This document shows positions 15,738 through 24,698 of a stretch of DNA of 40,673 nt, piece by piece. The notes below the pieces were generated by a model. That model had not been told where the DNA came from. It did not search any database and was given only the letters and a program-made list of their open reading frames with translations. Position numbers and translations under genes: made by a program. The DNA is from XBB1006 sp051877515 (lineage in GTDB: Bacteria > Bacillota > Clostridia > Lachnospirales > Lachnospiraceae). Location of the stretch: contig JBJEIY010000024.1 in NCBI GenBank assembly GCA_051877515.1, positions 1 through 40,673 on the forward strand, read 5' to 3'. Each line of letters begins with the position of its first letter. The first letter of the stretch is position 1.

Positions 15738-17054
15738 TTAATCTTTTAAGAATCCTTTGTAGCTACGTACTCTCATCTGTGATTCAATCTGGGATAATGT
15801 TTCAATTACAACTCCTACGATAATGATCAGGGAAGTTCCTCCAAAGGAAACGTCCGCATTGAACACACCGTTAAAGAAGATTGGAATAACAGATACGATC
15901 ACAAGTCCAACTGCACCGATAAATACGATGTATTTTAAAATGTTGGAAAGATAATCGCTGGTTGGTTTACCCGGTCTGATTCCCGGAATAAATCCACCCT
16001 GTCTCTTCATGTTATTAGCGATCTCCAAAGGATTGAAGCTAATCTGTGTATAAAAATATGCAAATGCGATGATCAGCAATACATATACCAGAAGACCGAT
16101 AGAGTAGATCGGCTGGTTTGGATTACACCAGTTACTCTCTGTTAATCCTCTTAAAATCTGATGACCAACTCCGGTTCCTTCTGATTTTCCGATTAAAGAT
16201 GCAATTACTACCGGTGTGGACATCAGAGACTGCGCAAAGATTACCGGGATCACACCTGCGGTGTTCACCTTTAACGGAATACTGGAGCTCTGTCCTCCAA
16301 CCTGTTTGTTTCCAACGATCTTCTTGGAATACTGTACCGGAATGGTACGTTTTGCTTCCTGCAATACTACAACCAAAACAACGGTTGCAAGGATGACTGC
16401 AAGAACCACTACAATTGCAACAGCTGCATTACCTACATTTTTACCGGATACGAATTTCTCCCAGAGAGAAACCATATCAGACGGAATACGGGAAATAATG
16501 TTGATGATCAACACGATGGAAATACCGTTTCCTACACCTCTTTCCGTAATCCGTTCACCGATCCACATAAGAACTGCAGAACCTGCAGTCAGACCTACGA
16601 TCATGCTGATATAGGTTAATACACCAGGATCTGTCACATAACCGCCTCTTGAAAATCCGATAGACATTGCAAGAGACTCGATCAGTGCCAGTCCAACGGT
16701 TACATAACGTGTAATTGCAACAATTTTCTTTCTTCCTTCTTCACCATCAGCCTGCATCTCACCCAAAGCAGGAATTGCTATGGTCAGCAACTGCATGATA
16801 ATGGATGATGTGATGTATGGGGTAATACTTAATGCAAATACGGACATCTTCTCAAAAGATCCGCCGGTAATCGCATTCATAAATCCAAAGGAATCACCGG
16901 TATTTGCCGCAAACCACTCCTGGAATAAGGTACTGTCCACACCCGGAAGAGGAATCTGGGATCCGATACGGATCACTACCAACATACAAAATGTGAAGAA
17001 AAGTTTCTTTCTTAAATCTTTTATTTTAAACGCTCCACGAAGTGTTTCTAACAT
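15738..17054 (-). CDS. secY: Protein translocase subunit SecY
   Basis: 438 residues with ten membrane segments; the channel of the Sec translocon, working with SecE, SecG and SecA. Family motifs include IPLPGVD, TPYITSSIIMQLL, GIGNG-like ERGVGNGISIVL and the plug-side residues. Its ATG overlaps the rplO stop by one base (TAATG), with AGAGGTGAT inside rplO as ribosome-binding site, so SecY synthesis is coupled to L15. Confidence 0.98.
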   Translation of the reverse strand: MLETLRGAFKIKDLRKKLFFTFCMLVVIRIGSQIPLPGVDSTLFQEWFAANTGDSFGFMNAITGGSFEKMSVFALSITPYITSSIIMQLLTIAIPALGEMQADGEEGRKKIVAITRYVTVGLALIESLAMSIGFSRGGYVTDPGVLTYISMIVGLTAGSAVLMWIGERITERGVGNGISIVLIINIISRIPSDMVSLWEKFVSGKNVGNAAVAIVVVLAVILATVVLVVVLQEAKRTIPVQYSKKIVGNKQVGGQSSSIPLKVNTAGVIPVIFAQSLMSTPVVIASLIGKSEGTGVGHQILRGLTESNWCNPNQPIYSIGLLVYVLLIIAFAYFYTQISFNPLEIANNMKRQGGFIPGIRPGKPTSDYLSNILKYIVFIGAVGLVIVSVIPIFFNGVFNADVSFGGTSLIIIVGVVIETLSQIESQMRVRSYKGFLKD

Positions 17055-17494
17055 TAGATCACCTCTGCATTTCCACCAGCAGCCTCGATCTTGGCTTTTG
17101 CACTCTCACTGAATGCATTTGCCTTTACGGTAAGCTTCTTGGTTAATTCTCCGTTTCCAAGAATTTTAACGCCATCTCTTGGATTCTTAACGATTCCGCT
17201 TTCCACTAAAGTCTCTACAGTTACCTCAGAACCATTTTCAAATCTTTCTAAAGCTGAAACATTGATTCCTACGATGGTTAAGCTGTTTCTATTCTTAAAT
17301 CCTCTTTTCGGAATACGTCTGAATAATGGCATCTGGCCACCTTCAAAACCAAGTCTTGGTGCTCCGGAACGGGCTTTCTGTCCCTTGTGTCCTTTACCAG
17401 CGGTCTTGCCGTTTCCTGATCCGTGTCCACGTCCTCTTCTGAAGTTATCACTGTGTTTAGAACCTTCTGCAGGTCTTAAATTTGATAATTCCAT
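17054..17494 (-). CDS. rplO: 50S ribosomal protein L15
   Basis: 146 residues. The glycine-rich RNA-binding N-terminus (GRGHGSGNGKTAGKGHKGQK) and the motif GFEGGQMPLFRRIPKRGF are characteristic. AGGAGG precedes the ATG. The last base of the gene is shared with the secY start. Confidence 0.98.
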   Translation of the reverse strand: MELSNLRPAEGSKHSDNFRRGRGHGSGNGKTAGKGHKGQKARSGAPRLGFEGGQMPLFRRIPKRGFKNRNSLTIVGINVSALERFENGSEVTVETLVESGIVKNPRDGVKILGNGELTKKLTVKANAFSESAKAKIEAAGGNAEVI

Positions 17495-17518
17495 GTTGAC
17501 ACCTCCTATCTGTATTAA

Positions 17519-17701
17519 TTAGTTCTCTTCAACCTTTACTAAATGCTTTACCTGATGAATCATACCGCGAACTGCTTCATTATCCGGTTTTTCAACAGTC
17601 TGATGAAGTTTGCGAAGGCCTAATGCTTCCACTGTTTTCTTGTTCTTCGGTACTGCTCCAATGGGAGATTTCACAAGTGTAATCTTTAAAGTCTTTGCCA
17701 T
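17519..17701 (-). CDS. rpmD: 50S ribosomal protein L30
   Basis: 60 residues, full length for the bacterial short form. The pattern LKITLVKSPIGAVPKNKKTV and LGLRKLHQTVEKPDNEAVRG identifies it. It sits in the standard slot between S5 and L15, 13 nt after rpsE. Confidence 0.97.
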   Translation of the reverse strand: MAKTLKITLVKSPIGAVPKNKKTVEALGLRKLHQTVEKPDNEAVRGMIHQVKHLVKVEEN

Positions 17702-17714
17702 GTTCTTTCCCTCC

Positions 17715-18224
17715 TTAACCCAGTATCTCTTCTACAGATTTACCGCGGAGTTTTGCAACTTCTTCAGGAGATTTCAACTGACCTAACGCATCGATAGTAG
17801 CAAGTACAACGTTGCGTTTGTTGTTAGATCCTAAAGATTTGGTACGGATGTTCTTGATGCCGGCCAACTCACATACGGCACGAGCCGGACCACCGGCGAT
17901 CACTCCGGTACCTTGAGGTGCTCTCTTTAATAACACACTAGCTCCGGTATGTTTTCCGATAATGTCATGTGTAATACTGTTATTGTCATCCAGCTTCACG
18001 AAGATGATGTTCTTCATAGCGTCTTCTTTACCTTTACGGATTGCTTCAGGAATTTCTTTTGCTTTTCCCAAGCCAACGCCTACATGTCCATTGCCGTCGC
18101 CGACAACGACTAAAGCTGTAAATCTCATGTTATTTCCGCCTTTTACAACTTTAGTAACACGTTTAATAGATACAACCTTATCTTCTAATTCAAGCTGATT
18201 TGTATCAATGATTGTACGTTTCAT
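17715..18224 (-). CDS. rpsE: 30S ribosomal protein S5
   Basis: 169 residues; shapes the mRNA entry tunnel and decoding accuracy, and mutations here give spectinomycin resistance in other bacteria. N-terminal double-stranded-RNA-binding fold (RITKV-type region VSIKRVTKVVKGGNNMRFTA) and C-terminal domain (GTGVIAGGPARAVCELAGI). AAGGAGG lies upstream of the ATG. Confidence 0.98.
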   Translation of the reverse strand: MKRTIIDTNQLELEDKVVSIKRVTKVVKGGNNMRFTALVVVGDGNGHVGVGLGKAKEIPEAIRKGKEDAMKNIIFVKLDDNNSITHDIIGKHTGASVLLKRAPQGTGVIAGGPARAVCELAGIKNIRTKSLGSNNKRNVVLATIDALGQLKSPEEVAKLRGKSVEEILG

Positions 18225-18242
18225 GTACTCGTTTCCTCCTTG

Positions 18243-18605
18243 TTAGAATGTTAATCCGGCTTCTCTTGCTGCATCAGCAAGGGCCTTTACTTTTCCATCA
18301 TATTTGAAGCCGCCTCTATCAAAAACAACAGTAGTAATACCTTTTTCTAATGCTTTCTTTGCAACAGCTGTTCCAACTGCAGCAGCTGCTTCTACGTTAT
18401 TAGTTTTCTCAAGCTTCAGATCTTTTTCCAAAGTGGAAGCTGAGCAAAGGGTATTTCCAACTGTGTCGTCAATAATCTGAGCATACATATGATTATTACT
18501 TCTAAACACAGCTAAACGCGGTCTCTCAGTTGTGCCTGCGAAACGATTACGTACTCTTCTATGTTTATCTTCGCGAACCAAAGTTCTAGATTTCTTATTA
18601 ACCAT
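18243..18605 (-). CDS. rplR: 50S ribosomal protein L18
   Basis: 120 residues; binds 5S rRNA with L5 and L25. Recognised by RRVRNRFAGTTERPRLAVFR and FDRGGFKYDGKVKALADAAR. Spaced 18 nt from rplF and rpsE on each side, typical of the tightly packed spc segment. Confidence 0.97.
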   Translation of the reverse strand: MVNKKSRTLVREDKHRRVRNRFAGTTERPRLAVFRSNNHMYAQIIDDTVGNTLCSASTLEKDLKLEKTNNVEAAAAVGTAVAKKALEKGITTVVFDRGGFKYDGKVKALADAAREAGLTF

Positions 18606-18623
18606 TTCTGTTCACTCCTTTAA

Positions 18624-19163
18624 TTATTTCTTACCAGTCTTACCAACTTTACGTCTAATAACTTCATCAGCATACTTGATACCTTTGCCCTTGTATGGTT
18701 CAGGTCTCTTCTTATCTCTGATTTCAGCTGCGTATTGGCCAACCTTCTCTTTATCAATACCTTTTACAATGATCTTGTTTCCGTCAACGGTGGATTCAAC
18801 ACCTTCCGGATCGGTCATTTCAACCGGATGAGAAAATCCGAGGTTCAAAGTTAATTTGTTACCGGATTTTGCTGCTCTGTATCCAACACCGTTAACCTCA
18901 AGCTCTTTTGTGTAACCTTCTGTTACACCAACAACCATGTTGTTTAAAAGAGTTCTTGTTAAACCATGTAAAGATTTCATTCTCTTTAAATCGTTTGGTC
19001 TTGTTACAGTAAGTTCTGCTCCATCTAATTTAATTTCCATTTCAGATGGAAGGGTTCTCTCAAGAGTTCCCTTAGGACCTTTTACAGTCACATGATTATT
19101 TTCTGCAATCTCTACTGTTACTCCAGCAGGAACTGCGATTGGCATTCTTCCTATACGTGACAT
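18624..19163 (-). CDS. rplF: 50S ribosomal protein L6
   Basis: 179 residues with two similar halves; it sits near the GTPase centre. The C-terminal hallmark is intact (RDKKRPEPYKGKGIKYADEV). AGGAGG precedes the ATG. The 82-nt gap to rpsH upstream is one of the wider ones here and shows an imperfect GTAATTTG / CAAATTAC inverted repeat (about 19221-19250). Confidence 0.98.
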   Translation of the reverse strand: MSRIGRMPIAVPAGVTVEIAENNHVTVKGPKGTLERTLPSEMEIKLDGAELTVTRPNDLKRMKSLHGLTRTLLNNMVVGVTEGYTKELEVNGVGYRAAKSGNKLTLNLGFSHPVEMTDPEGVESTVDGNKIIVKGIDKEKVGQYAAEIRDKKRPEPYKGKGIKYADEVIRRKVGKTGKK

Positions 19164-19245
19164 GCCCGTACCTCCTATTTTTGTTCTGGCTTACGCCGGT
19201 TCCTAGTTTCTATTTATAGAGGGTAATTTGCAACCGGGTTACAAA

Positions 19246-19650
19246 TTACCATACAAATGCTAATACTTCTCCACCGATCTGAAGCTTGCGAGCTTCTTTG
19301 TCAGTGATCACACCATGGTTAGTAGAAAGGATAGCAATTCCTAAACCGCCAAGAACTCTGGGAAGTTCATCTTTTCCGGCATATACACGTAAACCGGGTT
19401 TAGAAATTCTCTTGATTCCTGTAATGATTTTTTCGTTTTTATCGCTTCCGTACTTTAAGGTGATGCGGATTACTTTGAAATTACCATCTTCAACAAGATC
19501 ATATTTCACAATGTATCCTTCGTTTACGAGGATATCTGCAATAGCGATCTTCATTTTGGAAGCCGGTACATCAACTGTATCATGTTTTGCAGTGTTTGCA
19601 TTACGGATTCTTGTAAGCATATCTGCAATTGGATCACTTGTTGTAGTCAT
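19246..19650 (-). CDS. rpsH: 30S ribosomal protein S8
   Basis: 134 residues; binds the central domain of 16S rRNA, and in E. coli represses the spc operon. Signature DPIADMLTRIRNANTAKHD at the start and LSTNHGVITDKEARK with GGEVLAFVW at the end. No obvious S8 target site could be picked out by eye in this operon. Confidence 0.98.
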   Translation of the reverse strand: MTTTSDPIADMLTRIRNANTAKHDTVDVPASKMKIAIADILVNEGYIVKYDLVEDGNFKVIRITLKYGSDKNEKIITGIKRISKPGLRVYAGKDELPRVLGGLGIAILSTNHGVITDKEARKLQIGGEVLAFVW

Positions 19651-19687
19651 TTATTTTTCCTCCTAATAAAATGTTACTGGTTCGAGT

Positions 19688-19873
19688 TTACCAACTCGCC
19701 TTCTTAACTCCAGGGATCTGACCTTTATATGCTAATTCACGGAAGCAGATTCTGCAAATTCCGTATTTTCTTAAATAAGCGTGCGGACGTCCACAGATTT
19801 TGCAACGGTTATACTCTCTGGTGGAGAATTTCTGTTTACGCTGCTGTTTTACTTTCATAGATGTTTTTGCCAT
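19688..19873 (-). CDS. rpsN: 30S ribosomal protein S14, zinc type
   Basis: 61 residues, the short C+ form. Zinc ligands C24, C27 (CKICGRPH), C40 and C43 (CRICFRE) are all present. Many Firmicutes carry a second, zinc-free S14 elsewhere that is induced in zinc starvation; none lies in this window. It starts 17 nt after rplE. Confidence 0.98.
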   Translation of the reverse strand: MAKTSMKVKQQRKQKFSTREYNRCKICGRPHAYLRKYGICRICFRELAYKGQIPGVKKASW

Positions 19874-19890
19874 AATAAAATTCCTCCTGC

Positions 19891-20430
19891 TTATTTGGCG
19901 AACGGCATGTTGAACTGTGTTAAAAGCTCGCGTGCCTCTTCATCTGTATTAGCGGTAGTAACGAAAACAACGTCCATACCTCTAACTTTGTCTACTTTAT
20001 CATACTCGATTTCCGGGAAGATCAACTGCTCTTTGATTCCGAGAGAATAGTTTCCTCTTCCGTCAAATGCGTTTGGATTAACTCCTCTAAAGTCACGTAC
20101 ACGAGGAAGAGCCAGATTGATAAGACGATCTGCGAACTCATACATTTTCTCTCCTCTTAAGGTAACTTTACAACCGATTGCCATTCCTTCTCTTAATTTG
20201 AAGTTTGCAATGGAATTCTTTGCTCTGGTAATAACAGGCTTCTGACCGGAGATGATCTCCATATCTCCCATAGCTGCCTCTAATAATTTTGCATTTTCTT
20301 TTGCTTCACCTACACCCATATTAATGACAATTTTATCGAGTTTCGGTACCTGCATAATATTTTTATATCCGAATTTCTTAACCATAGCCGGAACAATCTC
20401 GTTCAGGTATGCTTCTTTCAGTCTACTCAA
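19891..20430 (-). CDS. rplE: 50S ribosomal protein L5
   Basis: 179 residues; 5S rRNA-binding protein that contacts P-site tRNA. Recognised by KLDKIVINMGVGEAKENAK and RDFRGVNPNAFDGRGNYSLG. The start codon is TTG (20428-20430), 9 nt after GGAGG; no ATG is available near it, so this is a rare start among its neighbours. Confidence 0.97.
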   Translation of the reverse strand: MSRLKEAYLNEIVPAMVKKFGYKNIMQVPKLDKIVINMGVGEAKENAKLLEAAMGDMEIISGQKPVITRAKNSIANFKLREGMAIGCKVTLRGEKMYEFADRLINLALPRVRDFRGVNPNAFDGRGNYSLGIKEQLIFPEIEYDKVDKVRGMDVVFVTTANTDEEARELLTQFNMPFAK

Positions 20431-20453
20431 CTTATGTTTCCTCCTCTCAATAA

Positions 20454-20759
20454 TTAGTCGATAATATCGCCTGTAGTTTTAGCGAAACGTACCTTCTTGT
20501 CACCATCCATTTTGAATCCTACTCTGGTTGGCTTTCCATCATGTACTAACATTACGTTAGAGATATCGATGGCTGCTTCCTGGGAAACGATTCCGCCTTC
20601 CTGGTTTGCCATGCTTGGTTTGGTATGTTTCTTCACCATGTTCACGCCTTCAACCAGTACTGTATGTTTCTTCTGATTAACAGAGATTACCTTTCCCTGC
20701 TTATCTCTGTCTTTTCCTGCGATCACACGAACGGTATCGCCTTTTTTAATCTTTAACAT
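20454..20759 (-). CDS. rplX: 50S ribosomal protein L24
   Basis: 101 residues; early-assembly protein near the exit tunnel. A KOW motif lies at the start (KKGDTVRVIAGKDRDKQGKV) and the conserved GVNMVKKHTKPSMANQEGGI follows. AGGAGG lies before the ATG; rplN ends 13 nt upstream. Confidence 0.98.
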   Translation of the reverse strand: MLKIKKGDTVRVIAGKDRDKQGKVISVNQKKHTVLVEGVNMVKKHTKPSMANQEGGIVSQEAAIDISNVMLVHDGKPTRVGFKMDGDKKVRFAKTTGDIID

Positions 20760-20772
20760 GCCCTAAAACCTC

Positions 20773-21141
20773 CTATAATACTTCCGGAGCTAAGGAAACA
20801 ATCTTCATAAACTGTTTGTCACGAAGCTCTCTGGCTACAGGTCCAAAAATACGGGTTCCTTTTGGGGTTTTGTCATCTTTAATGATAACTGCAGCATTTT
20901 CATCAAACTTGATATAAGAACCGTCTTTACGACGAGTACCTTTAACTGTACGAACAACTACTGCCTTTACAACATCACCTTTTTTAACAACACCGCCTGG
21001 TGTTGCATCTTTGACCGTAGCAGTAATGATATCACCGATATTCGCATATCTTCTGGTTGAACCACCCATAACACGGATGCAAAGGATTTCTTTTGCTCCT
21101 GTATTATCGGCTACTTTCAATCTACTTTCCTGTTGAATCAT
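20773..21141 (-). CDS. rplN: 50S ribosomal protein L14
   Basis: 122 residues; sits at the subunit interface and binds the silencing factor RsfS in other bacteria. Begins MIQQESRLKVADNTGAKEIL and ends ELRDKQFMKIVSLAPEVL, both canonical. AAGGAGG precedes the ATG. Confidence 0.98.
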   Translation of the reverse strand: MIQQESRLKVADNTGAKEILCIRVMGGSTRRYANIGDIITATVKDATPGGVVKKGDVVKAVVVRTVKGTRRKDGSYIKFDENAAVIIKDDKTPKGTRIFGPVARELRDKQFMKIVSLAPEVL

Positions 21142-21159
21142 GCGGGTAGCCTCCTTTAA

Positions 21160-21417
21160 TTATTTCACTCTTTCCATGACTTCCACAAGTCTCCATCTCT
21201 TATCTTTAGATAATGGTCTTGTTTCCATAACCTTTACGGTATCACCGATGTTGCAGGTGTTCTCTTCGTCATGTGCTTTTAATTTATAGGTTTTCTTTAC
21301 GATCTTGCCGTACAAAGCGTGCTTGATATTGTCTTCTACAGCTACAACGATGGTTTTGTCCATTTTGTTGCTGACAACTTTACCAACACGTGTTTTTCTT
21401 AAATTTCTTTCTTCCAC
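21160..21417 (-). CDS. rpsQ: 30S ribosomal protein S17
   Basis: 85 residues, an OB-fold protein that binds 16S rRNA early. Family sequence RKTRVGKVVSNKMDKTIVVA is clear. Start is GTG at 21415-21417 (AAAGGAG upstream). It follows rpmC by 29 nt. Confidence 0.97.
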   Translation of the reverse strand: MEERNLRKTRVGKVVSNKMDKTIVVAVEDNIKHALYGKIVKKTYKLKAHDEENTCNIGDTVKVMETRPLSKDKRWRLVEVMERVK

Positions 21418-21446
21418 GATCTATAGCTCCTTTCTGTAGGATAAGC

Positions 21447-21656
21447 TTAATTTTCAGCATTTGCCTTAGCAGTGATCACAGTCTGAATTCTTGCGATATT
21501 CTTTCTGACTTCTTTGATTCTGCTTGTATTGTCAAGCTGGTTAGTAGCATTCTGGAATCTTAAATTGAAAAGTTCCTTCTTTGCCGCAACTAATGCTTCT
21601 TCTAACTCAGCAACATTCTTTGTGTTTAATTCTTCTAAATATCTACTACTCTTCAT
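21447..21656 (-). CDS. rpmC: 50S ribosomal protein L29
   Basis: 69 residues; a helical hairpin near the exit tunnel that helps form the docking site for SRP and trigger factor. ATG 21654-21656 is chosen because AAGGCGGTGA lies 5 nt before it; a GTG 9 nt upstream falls inside that site. The gene overlaps the end of rplP by 11 nt, implying translational coupling. Confidence 0.96.
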   Translation of the reverse strand: MKSSRYLEELNTKNVAELEEALVAAKKELFNLRFQNATNQLDNTSRIKEVRKNIARIQTVITAKANAEN

Positions 21657-22083
21657 TTGATTCACCGCCTTCTAAGTCTGCACGTGAAACTACTTTACAT
21701 TTGCATGGTAATTTGTGTGTAGCAAGACGAAGAGCCTCACGGGCAACTTCCTCCGGAACGCCGGCAAGTTCAAATAATACACGGCCTGGCTTAACTACTG
21801 CTACCCAGTATTCTAATGTTCCTTTTCCGGAACCCATACGAGTTTCAGCTGGTTTTGCAGTTACTGGTTTATCTGGGAAAATTTTGATCCAAACTTTACC
21901 ACCACGTTTTACGTGACGAGTCATAGCAACACGGGCTGCCTCGATCTGGTTAGAACGAATCCAGCAGGGCTCCATTGCTACAATACCGTACTCACCGTAA
22001 GTGATTTTATTTCCTCTTAACGCCTTACCAGTCATGCTTCCGCGGAACTGTTTACGACGTTTTACTCTCTTAGGCATTAACAT
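21646..22083 (-). CDS. rplP: 50S ribosomal protein L16
   Basis: 145 residues; contacts the A-site tRNA elbow. The canonical MLMPKRVKRRKQFRG start fixes ATG 22081-22083, which shares one base with the rpsC stop (TAATG). GSGKGTLEYWVAVVKPGRVL is the usual central motif. Confidence 0.98.
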   Translation of the reverse strand: MLMPKRVKRRKQFRGSMTGKALRGNKITYGEYGIVAMEPCWIRSNQIEAARVAMTRHVKRGGKVWIKIFPDKPVTAKPAETRMGSGKGTLEYWVAVVKPGRVLFELAGVPEEVAREALRLATHKLPCKCKVVSRADLEGGESNEE

Positions 22084-22739
22084 TATTTATCGCTCCCTTC
22101 CTTTGCACCTTTTGTTGGAAGGATTTCGCCTTTGTAGATCCATACCTTAACACCAACTTTGCCATAGGTTGTATCTGCTTCTGCGAATCCATAATCGATG
22201 TCAGCTCTTAATGTCTGAAGTGGAATAGTTCCGTCTGTATAGAACTCTGTACGAGCCATATCAGCTCCGCCAAGACGTCCTGAACATGCAGCCTTGATAC
22301 CCAAAGCACCTGCTTTTCTACTTCTTCCCATACAGGACTTCATTGCTCTACGGAAAGAAACACGGTTCTCTAACTGCAGTGCAATGTTTTCAGCTACTAA
22401 CTGAGCATCTTTATCCGGTCTCTTAACTTCTTTGATATCTACGAGAAGCTTCTTGCTTGTGAATTTCTGGATCTCAGCTTTGATCTTCTCGATTTCTGCT
22501 CCGCCTTTTCCAATTACCACACCAGGCTTAGCAGTGTAAAGGATAACCTTTACTCTGTCTGTTGTACGCTCGATTTCGATCTTGGAAACACCGGCGTTAT
22601 ACAATTTCTTTTTCAGATAGGTTCTGATGTTGTAATCTTCTACTAAATAGTCAGCAAACTCAGCATCAGCATACCATTTGGAATCCCAGTTTTTAATTAC
22701 TCCGACTCTTAAGCCATGAGGATTAACTTTCTGTCCCAT
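22083..22739 (-). CDS. rpsC: 30S ribosomal protein S3
   Basis: 218 residues; forms the mRNA entry pore. The KH domain (KPGVVIGKGGAEIEKIKAEI) and C-terminal domain (ARTEFYTDGTIPLQTLRADI) are both seen. AAGGAGG lies before the ATG. Confidence 0.98.
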   Translation of the reverse strand: MGQKVNPHGLRVGVIKNWDSKWYADAEFADYLVEDYNIRTYLKKKLYNAGVSKIEIERTTDRVKVILYTAKPGVVIGKGGAEIEKIKAEIQKFTSKKLLVDIKEVKRPDKDAQLVAENIALQLENRVSFRRAMKSCMGRSRKAGALGIKAACSGRLGGADMARTEFYTDGTIPLQTLRADIDYGFAEADTTYGKVGVKVWIYKGEILPTKGAKEGSDK

Positions 22740-22750
22740 GTTTGTCCTCC

Positions 22751-23137
22751 TTATCTTTCATTCAGCACTACAGTGATGTGGCTCATTCTCTTTTCGATGC
22801 GATAAGCTCTTCCCTGTGCTCTTGGTTTCACTCTCTTCATGGTAGGTCCTTTGTTTGCGTAGCATTCTTCTACGTAAAGGTTCTCAGCTTTCATACCATT
22901 GTTGTTCTCAGCATTTGCAATTGCTGATTTTAATAATTTCTCTATTACACTTGAAGCATATCTTGGATTGTAAGCTAAAATACCAAGTGCTGTTTCTACG
23001 TCTTTACCACGGATAGCATCTAAAACGAAGCATGCCTTCTGAGTCGGGATTCTTGCATAAGATAACTTTGCGCTTGGTCTGGTATCTTTCTGCGCATTTC
23101 TCTCTCTCTTAATTTGGGCTCTATGTCCTCTTGCCAT
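22751..23137 (-). CDS. rplV: 50S ribosomal protein L22
   Basis: 128 residues; its beta-hairpin lines the exit tunnel, where changes cause macrolide resistance in other bacteria. The hairpin region reads GPTMKRVKPRAQGRAYRIEK, as in wild-type proteins. The N-terminus is about 15 residues longer than in E. coli (GHRAQIKRERNAQKDTRPSA), a common Clostridia feature. Confidence 0.97.
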   Translation of the reverse strand: MARGHRAQIKRERNAQKDTRPSAKLSYARIPTQKACFVLDAIRGKDVETALGILAYNPRYASSVIEKLLKSAIANAENNNGMKAENLYVEECYANKGPTMKRVKPRAQGRAYRIEKRMSHITVVLNER

Positions 23138-23164
23138 GGCTAAAAACCTCCTTTCAACTGATCA

Positions 23165-23449
23165 TTAACGACGAACGCCGGATTTCTTCTCATCTTTTCC
23201 GTGTCCTCTGTATGTTCTTGTTGCCACGAACTCACCGAGTTTGTGTCCAACCATATCTTCTGTTACATATACAGGTACATGCTTTCTTCCGTCATGCACT
23301 GCGATTGTATGTCCAACCATCTGAGGAAAAATAGTAGAACGGCGAGACCATGTCTTGATAACGGACTTGTCGCCGGATGCATTCATAGCATCTACTTTTT
23401 TCAGTAAGCTCTGATCTGCAAATGGTCCTTTTTTTAATGAACGTGCCAT
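23165..23449 (-). CDS. rpsS: 30S ribosomal protein S19
   Basis: 94 residues; binds 16S rRNA in the head with S13. Begins MARSLKKGPFADQSLLKKVD and carries KTWSRRSTIFPQMVGHTIAV, both family hallmarks. AAGGAGG lies upstream; rplB ends 14 nt before it. Confidence 0.98.
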   Translation of the reverse strand: MARSLKKGPFADQSLLKKVDAMNASGDKSVIKTWSRRSTIFPQMVGHTIAVHDGRKHVPVYVTEDMVGHKLGEFVATRTYRGHGKDEKKSGVRR

Positions 23450-23463
23450 AATCTTCCTCCTTA

Positions 23464-24306
23464 TTATTTAGCCGCTTTACCGTCTCTGCGACGAACGATA
23501 AGCTTATTAGACTGTTTGTGTTTCTTTCTGGTCTTGAGTCCCAATGCCGGTTTACCCCAAGGAGTACATGGACCCGGACGTCCGATCGGTGCACGTCCTT
23601 CACCACCACCGTGTGGATGGTCATTCGGGTTCATTACAGAACCACGTACGGTTGGGCGGATACCCATATGACGTTTACGTCCTGCTTTACCGATCTTCAC
23701 AAGGTTATGGTCTCCGTTACCGATAACACCTACGGTTGCACGGCAGTTTAACGGAACCATTCTCATTTCACCTGAAGGAAGTCTTAAGGTTGCGTATTTG
23801 CCTTCTTTTGCCATTAACTGAGCTGCATTTCCGGCTGAACGAACTAACTGTCCGCCTTTTCCTGCATATAATTCGATGTTGTGTACCTGAGTACCAACCG
23901 GAATATTTTCTAACGGTAAGCAGTTTCCAACTCTTACTTCTGCTTCCGGTCCATTCATCAGCTTATCGCCTACGCTTAAGCCCTGAGGAGCAAGGATATA
24001 TGCCTTTTCTCCGTCTGCATATGCGATCAATGCGATGTTTGCTGTTCTGTTTGGATCGTACTCAATTCCCAGCACGGTTGCCGGAATAGAATCTTTTCTT
24101 CTCTTGAAGTCGATGATTCTGTATTTTCTTCTGTTTCCACCACCCTGATGTCTTACAGTGATTTTACCCTGATTGTTACGGCCGGCGTTCTTTTTCAAAG
24201 AAACGGTAAGTGATTTCTCAGGAGTTACCTTGGTAATCTCAGCAAAATCGGAACCGGTCATATTTCTTCTGGAAGGTGTATATGGGTTATATGTCTTAAT
24301 TCCCAT
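23464..24306 (-). CDS. rplB: 50S ribosomal protein L2
   Basis: 280 residues, needed for subunit association and near the peptidyl-transferase centre. The conserved histidine-containing stretch VMNPNDHPHGGGEGRAPIGR is intact, as is the N-terminal GRNNQGKITVRHQGGGNRRK. A 92-nt spacer before it is the largest gap in the S10 segment after the rpsJ-rplC gap. Confidence 0.98.
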   Translation of the reverse strand: MGIKTYNPYTPSRRNMTGSDFAEITKVTPEKSLTVSLKKNAGRNNQGKITVRHQGGGNRRKYRIIDFKRRKDSIPATVLGIEYDPNRTANIALIAYADGEKAYILAPQGLSVGDKLMNGPEAEVRVGNCLPLENIPVGTQVHNIELYAGKGGQLVRSAGNAAQLMAKEGKYATLRLPSGEMRMVPLNCRATVGVIGNGDHNLVKIGKAGRKRHMGIRPTVRGSVMNPNDHPHGGGEGRAPIGRPGPCTPWGKPALGLKTRKKHKQSNKLIVRRRDGKAAK

Positions 24307-24398
24307 TGTTGTTCTCCTTTCGATGTAGTGTTTTCGTTATCGCGTGTTGTCCTCACGCTTAGTCTGTCGAGTCTAATGTTCCCTTACGGGCGAACTTC
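24307..24398 (-). other. Spacer between rplW and rplB with a small hairpin
   Basis: GCGTG (24342-24346) can pair with CACGC (24354-24358). There is no T-run and no clear promoter; the AAAGGAG site of rplB lies at the end. Function unknown. Confidence 0.4.
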
Positions 24399-24698
24399 TT
24401 ACAGTCCGGAGAAGATCTCGATCTCTTTGCTATCTGCTGTTAACTGAACGATAGCTTTCTTTGTTTTAGCAGTTCTTCCGACTGTCATGCCACGTCTCTT
24501 TTTCTTTCCATCAAGATTCATGGTGTTTACAGACTGTACCTTTGTTCCTGCGAACATTTTCTCTACTGCTTCTTTGATCATGGTTTTGTTTGCTTCCGGA
24601 TGAACAAGGAAAGTGTATTTCTTCTCGCTCATAGCATTCATACTCTTCTCGGTTACTACCGGTTTGAGGATAACGTCATAATATTTAATTGCTGCCAT
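24399..24698 (-). CDS. rplW: 50S ribosomal protein L23
   Basis: 99 residues; docking site for trigger factor and SRP at the tunnel exit. Recognised by DVILKPVVTEKSMNAMSEKK and KKRRGMTVGRTAKTKKAIV. Its ATG overlaps the rplD stop by one base, so it is coupled to L4. Confidence 0.98.
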   Translation of the reverse strand: MAAIKYYDVILKPVVTEKSMNAMSEKKYTFLVHPEANKTMIKEAVEKMFAGTKVQSVNTMNLDGKKKRRGMTVGRTAKTKKAIVQLTADSKEIEIFSGL